In this document: positions 33,769 to 40,532 of the stretch, piece by piece | Layout of the letters: each line of letters opens with the position of its first letter | Position numbering within the stretch: the first letter of the stretch is position 1 | Origin: Erysipelotrichaceae bacterium | GTDB lineage: Bacteria; Bacillota; Clostridia; TANB77; CAG-508 | Length of the DNA: 40,532 nucleotides | NCBI GenBank assembly: GCA_021769225.1 | Contig: JAETTH010000012.1 | Coordinates: 1 to 40,532 of the forward strand | Direction of reading: 5' to 3' | Notes under the pieces: model-generated | The model's input: only the letters and a program-made list of their open reading frames with translations | Told to the model about the DNA's origin: nothing | Database searches by the model: none | Program-made: the position numbers and the translations under genes

Positions 33769-34752
33769 TTATTCACTTTTTTTATCTCTCAACATTAATT
33801 TTTTAACTGCTTCTTTTGGGTCTAAATGGTTATATAATACATCATAAACTGTTTCTACAATTGGCATTTCAATATTGTTTTGTTTGGCTAAAGTATATGC
33901 TACTTCTATATTATCAATACTTTCAATTGTCATACCAATCTCCTTTTGTGCTTCTGCTACTGATAACCCTCTCCCAATTAGTTTTCCAGCAGAACGGTTT
34001 CTACTATGTTCGCTTAAACAAGTAACAATTAAATCACCTAAACCAGTTAAGCCATAAAAAGTTTCCTTTTTTCCGCCAAGTATAGTACCAAGTTTTGAAA
34101 TTTCAACTAATCCTCTAGTTGCTAATGCAGCAAAAGAATTATCTCCAAGTCCAATTTCGGCTGCTATTCCAGCACAAAATGCAATAATATTCTTTAATGC
34201 TCCACCCAATTCAACACCTTTTACATCATCTGAGGTATAAACTCTCATCTTTTCATTCATAAAAGTATTTTGCACTAAACTACGAATCTCTTCTGATTTA
34301 GAAGCAATTACAATTGCTGTTGGAATTCCCAGAGAAACTTCCTCTGCATGACTAGGTCCTGAAAAGATACCATATCCTACATTTGGTATCTCTTCTTCCA
34401 TTACTTGGCTTAGAGTATATAAGGTTTGGTTTTCAAATCCTTTTGAACACATAATAACAGGTTGATTAGTAATATATTCTTTATACTGTTTTATAGTAGT
34501 TCTAACAAATTTAGATGGTGTAATATGTAAAATCATATTAGAGCCATCTATTACCTTTTTCATATCTGTATCACAGTAAACTCTATCTGGAATTGTTACT
34601 TTTGGTAAAAACTTACACTTTCTTTCTTGATTAATCAAATCTGCTTCTTCTTGCATGAAAGACCAAATCTTAACTTGATTCCCAAGGTTTGCTAAATGAA
34701 TTGCTAAAGCAACTCCCCAGCTTCCACTTCCTATAATCGCAATTGTTTTCAT
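33769..34752 (-). CDS. gpsA: NAD(P)H-dependent glycerol-3-phosphate dehydrogenase
   Basis: Reduces dihydroxyacetone phosphate to sn-glycerol-3-phosphate, the backbone of phospholipids. The 327-residue protein starts IAIIGSGSWGVALAIHLANL (NAD-binding Rossmann loop). It has SGPSHAEEV, the catalytic-lysine region VELGGALKNIIAFCAGI, and GLGDLIVTC with ...SRNR. The product feeds PlsY, whose gene is directly upstream; der-plsY-gpsA is a widely conserved order. Confidence 0.96.
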   Translation of the reverse strand: MKTIAIIGSGSWGVALAIHLANLGNQVKIWSFMQEEADLINQERKCKFLPKVTIPDRVYCDTDMKKVIDGSNMILHITPSKFVRTTIKQYKEYITNQPVIMCSKGFENQTLYTLSQVMEEEIPNVGYGIFSGPSHAEEVSLGIPTAIVIASKSEEIRSLVQNTFMNEKMRVYTSDDVKGVELGGALKNIIAFCAGIAAEIGLGDNSFAALATRGLVEISKLGTILGGKKETFYGLTGLGDLIVTCLSEHSRNRSAGKLIGRGLSVAEAQKEIGMTIESIDNIEVAYTLAKQNNIEMPIVETVYDVLYNHLDPKEAVKKLMLRDKKSE

Positions 34753-34820
34753 GTTATTTTAAATTCCTTTCTTTTGTTAACCTTTCATTTTTCTTTTTAC
34801 TTTTTTTATCTACTTTTATT

Positions 34821-35444
34821 CTATTTCTTAAAACTTAGTTTATTCTCTGTCCCATTTAATAATCTTTTCACATTAGAACGATGGTTAAAAACAACCAATA
34901 CAGCAAGAAGAATACTAAAAATCAAATAGTTTCCATCTACAATATAGTTTGTATGAATAAATAGTGTTAAAACTGGAAATAAAACTGCAGCTGCAATAGA
35001 GCCTAAGGATACCATTCTAGTTAATGCCATTAATACTAGAGCAAAAACTAAACAAATTAATCCTATTTGCCAGTTTGTCATAATTAAAACTCCAAGAGAT
35101 GTTGCAACTCCCTTTCCTCCACGAAATTCAAAGAAAATTGGAAATGTATGTCCCAAAATAACAGCAAGACCTGCAATTTGAACTAACACTGCACTGCTAA
35201 CATCTTTGAAAATAAGACCTGCAAGTAAAGCAATTCCAATAGAAACAACTCCTTTTAAAATATCACAAACTAAAGTAATGATAGCAGCCTTTTTTCCTAC
35301 TGTTCTTAACATATTAGTTGTTCCTGCATTTCCACTACCCTTTTCTCTTAAATCGAATCCCGCAAACTTTTTACTAAAAATAACTGAAAAATTAATACTT
35401 CCAATAGCATAAGCAATTAATGCCATAACAATATAAACTACCAT
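34821..35444 (-). CDS. plsY: Acyl-phosphate:glycerol-3-phosphate acyltransferase
   Basis: A membrane enzyme that acylates glycerol-3-phosphate at position 1 with acyl phosphate, the first step of phospholipid synthesis. The 207-residue protein has five to six membrane helices and the three PlsY motifs: GSINFSVIFSK and LREKGSGNAGTTNMLR (substrate), GHTFPIFFEFRGGKGVATSLG (GGKGVAT), and a terminal FNHRSNVKRLLNGTENK (N-x-x-R). It is next to gpsA, which makes its substrate. Confidence 0.97.
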   Translation of the reverse strand: MVVYIVMALIAYAIGSINFSVIFSKKFAGFDLREKGSGNAGTTNMLRTVGKKAAIITLVCDILKGVVSIGIALLAGLIFKDVSSAVLVQIAGLAVILGHTFPIFFEFRGGKGVATSLGVLIMTNWQIGLICLVFALVLMALTRMVSLGSIAAAVLFPVLTLFIHTNYIVDGNYLIFSILLAVLVVFNHRSNVKRLLNGTENKLSFKK

Positions 35445-35462
35445 ATTTCTTGGTCCTCCTTT

Positions 35463-36785
35463 TTATTTCTCTTGTTTCTCTCTTACTATTATTCGAATTG
35501 GTGTACCTGTTAATCCAAACTCTTGTCTTATATGATTTACTAAATATCTTTGATAAGAAAAATGAAATAAATCTTTACTATTTACAAAAATAACAAAAGT
35601 TGGTGGTTTTGTACTTGCCTGAGTTGCATATAAAATTTTAAGTCTCTTTCCTTTATCTGTTGGGGGTTGTACAATCGCAATTGCTTCATTGATTACTTGA
35701 TTTAACATTGCAGTTGAAACTCTCATTGCATTTTGATTTGCTACTTGATTAATTAGTTCATACAATTTTTCAACCCTTTGTCCAGTCTTCGCAGAAATGA
35801 AAATAATTGGTGCATAAGATAAATAAGCTAACTTTTCATAAACTTCCTTCTTATACTTCTCCATTGTACCAGTTTCTTTTTCATATTCATCCCATTTATT
35901 AATTGCAATGATAATTCCTTTTCCAGCTTCATGAGCTTCCCCTGCTATTTTAGTATCTTGTTCTGTTACACCTTCATTGGCATCAATCATCAAAATACAT
36001 ACATCTGCTCTTTCTACTGCTAAAAGTGATCTCATTACACTAAATTTTTCAATTCTTTCCTCTACTTTATTCTTTTTTCGGATACCAGCTGTATCAATTA
36101 ATACATATTTTCCATAGCTGTTTTCAAGTTCAGAATCAATTGCATCTCTTGTCGTTCCTGCAATATTGCTTACGATAACACGATTTTCTCCTAACATTTT
36201 ATTGACTAAAGAAGATTTACCCACATTTGGTTTTCCAATAATTGCCACTTTAATGATTTCTGGATCTTGCTCATTTTCATCTTGCTGTGGCAATTTTTCA
36301 TAAATGGCATCTAATACATCTCCCACTCCAATTGCATTTACAGCAGATAAGCGGTATGGATCACCAAGTCCTAAGTTATAGAATTCATAAATTTCTGGTG
36401 GCATTTCTCCGAATTCATCTGCTTTATTGCATACTAAAATAATTGGTTTTTTTGATTTTTTTAGCATAAGAGCAATTTCTTTATCATCTTCTGTAACACC
36501 TTGTTTCATATCTGTTAAGAAAACAATGACATCTGCAATGCTAATTGCAATATCTGCTTGTTCTCTCATTCCCATTGCAATAACATCTTCTGATTTAGGT
36601 TCAATTCCTCCTGTATCTACTAAGTTAAAGGTTCTTCCTCTCCAATTTGTTTCTGCATAAATACGATCTCTTGTTACTCCTGGTGTATCTTCTACAATTG
36701 ATATTCTTTTTCCTACAATATAATTAAAAAATGTGGATTTACCTACATTTGGTCTTCCTATAATTGCAACTGTTGGTTTTGCCAT
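35463..36785 (-). CDS. der: Ribosome-associated GTPase Der (EngA)
   Basis: A GTPase with two tandem GTP-binding domains needed for 50S subunit assembly. The 440-residue protein has G1 GRPNVGKSTFF (about residues 9-19) and GKPNVGKSSLV (about 184-194), the DTPGVTRDR and GTTRDAID switch regions, NKAD and NKWD G4 motifs, and the C-terminal KH-like domain (RLKILYATQASTKPPTFVIF). It heads the block der-plsY-gpsA-zinc ribbon-dtd. Essential in most bacteria. Confidence 0.97.
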   Translation of the reverse strand: MAKPTVAIIGRPNVGKSTFFNYIVGKRISIVEDTPGVTRDRIYAETNWRGRTFNLVDTGGIEPKSEDVIAMGMREQADIAISIADVIVFLTDMKQGVTEDDKEIALMLKKSKKPIILVCNKADEFGEMPPEIYEFYNLGLGDPYRLSAVNAIGVGDVLDAIYEKLPQQDENEQDPEIIKVAIIGKPNVGKSSLVNKMLGENRVIVSNIAGTTRDAIDSELENSYGKYVLIDTAGIRKKNKVEERIEKFSVMRSLLAVERADVCILMIDANEGVTEQDTKIAGEAHEAGKGIIIAINKWDEYEKETGTMEKYKKEVYEKLAYLSYAPIIFISAKTGQRVEKLYELINQVANQNAMRVSTAMLNQVINEAIAIVQPPTDKGKRLKILYATQASTKPPTFVIFVNSKDLFHFSYQRYLVNHIRQEFGLTGTPIRIIVREKQEK

Positions 36786-36892
36786 GTTTATTCTTCACCT
36801 CGATGGTAATATTTTATACTACTTTCCTAAAAATAGCAAGAAAATTGGATAAGAAATACAAGTAGTTTGCTTTCTTTTTCCCGCTTTCTTTT

Positions 36893-38590
36893 TTATCCTT
36901 TAGTTTTCTTTATATAAATAACAAAGGAGACTAAAAGGATAATTCCTATTGTACTTAAAATAAGTCCTGTTTTCATCCCATTTGAGCCTATATAACTTAC
37001 TTTAATCAGTCCTTTGCTTACTTCTGGCATGGTAATTTGTATCATACCATTTTCTGATTCGGTATACTCTAATTTTGTTCTTCCATGGGAATCAGAACTA
37101 AATTTAGTAGTTAATTCTATTTGATAACCTAGATAATAGATATATGGAAGTTCTAAAATAGTTCCTTCCTTACTATTTTGGAATTCTATTTCTAAGCTAG
37201 TTCCCTGTTTTTGTTCTTTGTTAATTTTGATGTCTCCTTCTAATCGGATTGTTTTATTCTCTCTTTGTTTTATATAGTCTAAATGCTCAAATGCTTTACT
37301 TGGTAAATATTCAAAACTTGCCATACCAGCATGGACTCTTCCAGTTTGCTCTGTTACTCTAACTGCTGGAATATATTTCGATTCATCATAATTTTCGTTA
37401 TATCGTAAATTAGAAAAGATTGGATAGGTACATAGTAATGCTAAAATGGTAATAACAATAATATCTGCCTTTTTCATATTTTTTATTAAATACATTACGT
37501 TGATTGCTACAACAAAACTGAAAAAGAAACTTGTAAACTCTAATAGCCTCCATGGAAATTGAAGCATTTTTATCATACTTGGTAAATGTTCAAATGGAAA
37601 AATAGTAAGAGTCATCAAAAGTAAAACAAGTCCCATAGTTAAGAAAGATAGATATGTTTTCTTCTTTTCTTTTGGAAGTTTTTTGATGACAATAGCAGAT
37701 AAAATGAGTCCAATTACTGTTACAATTCCAATATCACAAGGAATTTCGCCTTGAGGAGTATAGAATAATCGATAAAACTCTAATTTATTGTAAATCAGCT
37801 TATCTGTCCACTCCATCCTACCTGGAACAAACACTTCATAAGACGTTGCCATTTTATGCTCTAATAAAGGTAATGTAAAAAAAGCTGTTACGAATAAGAT
37901 AAGAAATACACTGATTCCTAAAATTAGCCATACTTTTTTTTCTTTTAACTTCTTGTAATGTACAATAACATAAACAAAAGATAAAATAGCTGTTATAAGA
38001 GTAATTACTGTATGAGATAAAATGAGTCCAATTGCTCCAATAGCAATATAATAAGACTTCTTTCCATCTTTTTCTAATAAATTATATAATCCTAAAAATA
38101 CCAAAGGCAAAAATACAAAAGAAGCAAGCTCTGCCACTGCTACTCGAATATACACATCTGTCAAATGATAAGGAGAGATCATATAGACAACAGATGCAAT
38201 TAAACTTACTTTATAACTTTTCGTTACTTCAAATGTAAAGGTAAACATTGCAATTCCAGATGCTACTAAACAAATAAAAATGAAAAGTTTTAACATCAAG
38301 GCATAACTAGATGTGAAGATTTGAAAAACAAGAGGAAAATAAGCCGTAATTGGACTATAAAAAATATTCCAAGAATAGCCAAATCCATTACAAAAGTTCG
38401 ACATAATATTAGGAAAAAATTGTCCTTCTGTAATAGAAGATGCCGTGCCAATCAAACGGCAAATATGCTGAATCCCATCATCCCTTGTGATATCTGCATT
38501 GGCAAAAAACATAGGAATCATAACAATCAATGCTATGATAAAAAGAAATCCATATGAAATTAATTTTTTATGCTTTAATATTTTTTTCAT
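36893..38590 (-). CDS. PTPS-related GT-C-like membrane protein, second copy
   Basis: A 565-residue membrane protein with about 11-12 helices. The N-terminus has an external-loop motif DITRDDGIQHICRLIG and FCNGFGYSWNIFYSPITAYFP, and further on VYMISPYHLTDVYIRVAVAE. This is the pattern of the 6-pyruvoyl-tetrahydropterin synthase-related (PTPS_related, DUF) membrane proteins, which resemble GT-C glycosyltransferases. The last ~150 residues form an outside beta-rich domain before a final helix. It overlaps the end of the upstream paralogue by 23 nt, so the two are translationally coupled. Substrate unknown. Confidence 0.8.
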   Translation of the reverse strand: MKKILKHKKLISYGFLFIIALIVMIPMFFANADITRDDGIQHICRLIGTASSITEGQFFPNIMSNFCNGFGYSWNIFYSPITAYFPLVFQIFTSSYALMLKLFIFICLVASGIAMFTFTFEVTKSYKVSLIASVVYMISPYHLTDVYIRVAVAELASFVFLPLVFLGLYNLLEKDGKKSYYIAIGAIGLILSHTVITLITAILSFVYVIVHYKKLKEKKVWLILGISVFLILFVTAFFTLPLLEHKMATSYEVFVPGRMEWTDKLIYNKLEFYRLFYTPQGEIPCDIGIVTVIGLILSAIVIKKLPKEKKKTYLSFLTMGLVLLLMTLTIFPFEHLPSMIKMLQFPWRLLEFTSFFFSFVVAINVMYLIKNMKKADIIVITILALLCTYPIFSNLRYNENYDESKYIPAVRVTEQTGRVHAGMASFEYLPSKAFEHLDYIKQRENKTIRLEGDIKINKEQKQGTSLEIEFQNSKEGTILELPYIYYLGYQIELTTKFSSDSHGRTKLEYTESENGMIQITMPEVSKGLIKVSYIGSNGMKTGLILSTIGIILLVSFVIYIKKTKG

Positions 38591-40316
38591 TTAACTTCTC
38601 TTTCTTTTTTAAAACTAAAATATAAATAACAAACCCTATCAGTGAAACAATAGAAATTCCATATGAGATGTAAGTAAGAAGAGTTGCCTTATAGGAGATT
38701 GTAATTTCTCCTTCTTCTATCTTTGGAAGCTTGGTTGCCACAAAACCATAATCAGATTCAAATAAATCTAAGTGATAAACCTCTCCTTCTTTTGTCACAA
38801 GTTTTGCCTGATAACCTTGATAATAAAAGTATGGAAATTCAATTACACTTCCCTCTTCTACATTAGAAACGGTAAACTTCATGGTTAGATCTTGTTTATT
38901 TTCTTCATGAATATTAGCTTTTCCTTGTAATAAATAGACTTTATTTGCATCTCTTTGTTCTAAATAAGTGTCCCTTACATCTAAAGCCTTAATAGGCATA
39001 TAATCACGATTAATAGCCATATATGAAATTTTTTGTGCACTCTTTATTTTCTCTTCATAACTATAATCATTTTCTGGTACATCTTTTTGATAAAAGGTCA
39101 TAAGTGGAATACTCATTAAAACAGAAATTGCTATGATAAAAGAATAAGCAATATATTGAGCTCTCTTTTCTTTCATTTTTGTTAAAACAAATGAAAAATT
39201 AATTCCTACAATAAAACTTAAAAAGAAAACAGCAATTCCAATCAATCTCCATGGATACTGAATATTTCCAAAAATCTTTGGCATGATATACCAAGGAAAA
39301 TATTTTGTTGACATGTACAATAATAAAAAACTAAAGAAAAAGGATAAAAGATAAAAATTCTGATATTTCTTGTCCTTTACCTTTTTATAAACAAAAATAC
39401 TTAAAATTAATCCAATAACAACTGGAATACTAATAGAATATACAATCTCTTCTTTTGATCTACCCCAAAATAGATCTCTTAATAAGATTGCTTGACTATC
39501 TGTATATTTAATAGTTGTTGCCATTAATCTAGGCTCAAAAATGGCATAGTCTGCTCTCATTTTTTGTTCTAACATTGGTAGTAAGAAAAAGCTACAAATG
39601 AATAAAATAAAGATTGCATCAATGATACATTTTTGAATAACTTCTCTTCGAAATACTTTTTTTATATTAAATAGTAGATAAATGGTGCAAAGAAGAAATA
39701 CATAAAATAAAGTAATCGTATGTGTTAAACAAAGCCCAATTGCCCCTCTTGCAATTAAGTAATGTTTTTTTCCATCTTGTTCAATTAAATTATATAACCC
39801 TTGAAAAACAATTGGAATAAAGATAAATGCAGTAAACTCTCCAATTGCAAATCGAGTATAGATATCAGATAGTTTATATGGTGCTATAATATAAAAAATA
39901 CTACTAAGTAAAGAAATTCCTTTTGACTTTGTTACTTGAAGAGTAAATCGATACATAGCTACTGCAGAGAAGAAAATAGTAAATAAAGAAAAAATTTTCG
40001 CAGCAGTTGAATAATATGTTAAAACTAATTTGAAAATTAAAGGACCATAAGTTACAAGTGGCGGATAAAATAGATTAATCGCATAACCATAACCATAGCA
40101 ATAATATGGTGAAAGAAGCGGAGGTATTTGCCCTGCTTTGATTGCATCTGCAACACCAATTAATCTTAAGATGTGGATACGCCCATCATGTGTCTCTGTA
40201 AGTTCCCTTCCTAACAGAGGTAAGAAAAGAAAAACACTAATAATAAATAAAATCATATAATGAAGATAAGTATTTTCTTTTAATTGTTTCAAAATATTAG
40301 TAAGTTTCTCTTTCAT
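38568..40316 (-). CDS. PTPS-related GT-C-like membrane protein, first copy
   Basis: A 582-residue paralogue of the following gene with the same layout: HDGRIHILRLIGVADAIKAG, YCYGYGYAINLFYPPLVTYG, FYIIAPYKLSDIYTRFAIGE, then about ten helices, an external domain and a last helix followed by a lysine-rich tail. The conserved acidic-His motif (T-H-D-G-R-I-H) after the first helix is typical of GT-C-fold enzymes using lipid-linked sugars, so polysaccharide or lipid-linked glycan modification is the likely role. AAAGGAG precedes the ATG. Confidence 0.8.
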   Translation of the reverse strand: MKEKLTNILKQLKENTYLHYMILFIISVFLFLPLLGRELTETHDGRIHILRLIGVADAIKAGQIPPLLSPYYCYGYGYAINLFYPPLVTYGPLIFKLVLTYYSTAAKIFSLFTIFFSAVAMYRFTLQVTKSKGISLLSSIFYIIAPYKLSDIYTRFAIGEFTAFIFIPIVFQGLYNLIEQDGKKHYLIARGAIGLCLTHTITLFYVFLLCTIYLLFNIKKVFRREVIQKCIIDAIFILFICSFFLLPMLEQKMRADYAIFEPRLMATTIKYTDSQAILLRDLFWGRSKEEIVYSISIPVVIGLILSIFVYKKVKDKKYQNFYLLSFFFSFLLLYMSTKYFPWYIMPKIFGNIQYPWRLIGIAVFFLSFIVGINFSFVLTKMKEKRAQYIAYSFIIAISVLMSIPLMTFYQKDVPENDYSYEEKIKSAQKISYMAINRDYMPIKALDVRDTYLEQRDANKVYLLQGKANIHEENKQDLTMKFTVSNVEEGSVIEFPYFYYQGYQAKLVTKEGEVYHLDLFESDYGFVATKLPKIEEGEITISYKATLLTYISYGISIVSLIGFVIYILVLKKKEKLNEKNIKA

Positions 40317-40459
40317 AAAACAAAGCTCCTTTATTTAGTTTCCTTTTGTATTTTTTCTTCGTAAATTATATCATAGCAAAATAGATTTTCAATCACTTTT
40401 TCAAATTTTAACAAAACTACAAATGGTAAAATTAAATTACCGTTTTAAGAAAAATAAAA

Positions 40460-40532
40460 AGACACATAATTAAAACTTATGATACAATGTTGGTGCCGAA
40501 TCAAACATTGAAAGAAGGTATTAATTATGTGT
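40460..40532. repeat. Inverted repeat at the right window edge
   Basis: ACACATAATTAA (about 40462-40473) is repeated in reverse as TTAATTATGTGT (40521-40532). Between them are a TATGATACAAT -10-like sequence and GAAAGAAGG. An ATG at 40527 could open a gene running out of the window, or this may be one end of a mobile element. The window ends here. Confidence 0.5.

Overview
This is a 40.5 kb stretch of an AT-rich (low-GC) chromosome from an endospore-forming member of the Bacillota, most likely a Clostridia-type anaerobe. The evidence is the sporulation and germination genes (yabP, yabQ, the dipicolinate synthase B subunit, a cwlJ/gerQ pair), the acetate branch (pta plus two tandem ackA genes), the low-GC codon usage (Arg mostly AGA/CGT, Lys AAA) and AGGAGG-type ribosome binding sites. 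I cannot name the species.

Layout. 1-1470: left edge with a DUF1980-like OB-fold membrane protein and a possible fragment of a polysaccharide polymerase. 1471-6492: secA followed by accessory genes (methyltransferase, two GNAT acetyltransferases) mixed with gene debris: a SEC-C tail remnant and the tail of an AlkD-like protein. 6738-8851: YccF protein and a dicarboxylate/glutamate symporter. 8984-14240: housekeeping and sporulation block prfB, lysC, yabP-yabQ-divIC, rho. 14241-19070: AT-rich island with a two-gene ADP-ribosyltransferase-like operon between two diverged direct repeats, then an IS110 transposase with a candidate bridge RNA region. 19102-21175: XerC/D recombinase, LysM protein, HdeD-like protein. 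21238-29491 (mostly minus strand): spoVFB, ackA, ackA, pta, gerQ, cwlJ, trmB, a helix-turn-helix protein, a P-loop kinase and a DUF1287 protein, with one small plus-strand gene among them. 29805-32672: rluD, RNase P RNA (rnpB), a lipoprotein and a small acidic protein. 32690-40316 (minus): der-plsY-gpsA-(zinc ribbon)-dtd, and two large PTPS-related membrane proteins.

The main finding is a recoding system. In a hand scan of all genes I found only eight in-frame CGG codons. At six of them (prfB, lysC, the HdeD gene, rluD, and two in cwlJ) the conserved protein continues only if the ribosome moves +1 exactly at CGG, skipping the C and reading GGN. Where family conservation predicts the residue it is glycine. 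A seventh site (end of yabQ) is compatible with either frame. The eighth, in a small membrane-protein gene of foreign-looking codon usage, is an exception. No other gene uses CGG for arginine. The simplest reading is that CGG is unassigned or starved in this lineage and CGGN is decoded as a +1 frameshifting glycine. prfB then needs two +1 shifts (the classical CUU-UGA-C site and a CGG site), and cwlJ needs two CGG shifts. Standard annotation would call five of these genes frameshifted pseudogenes.
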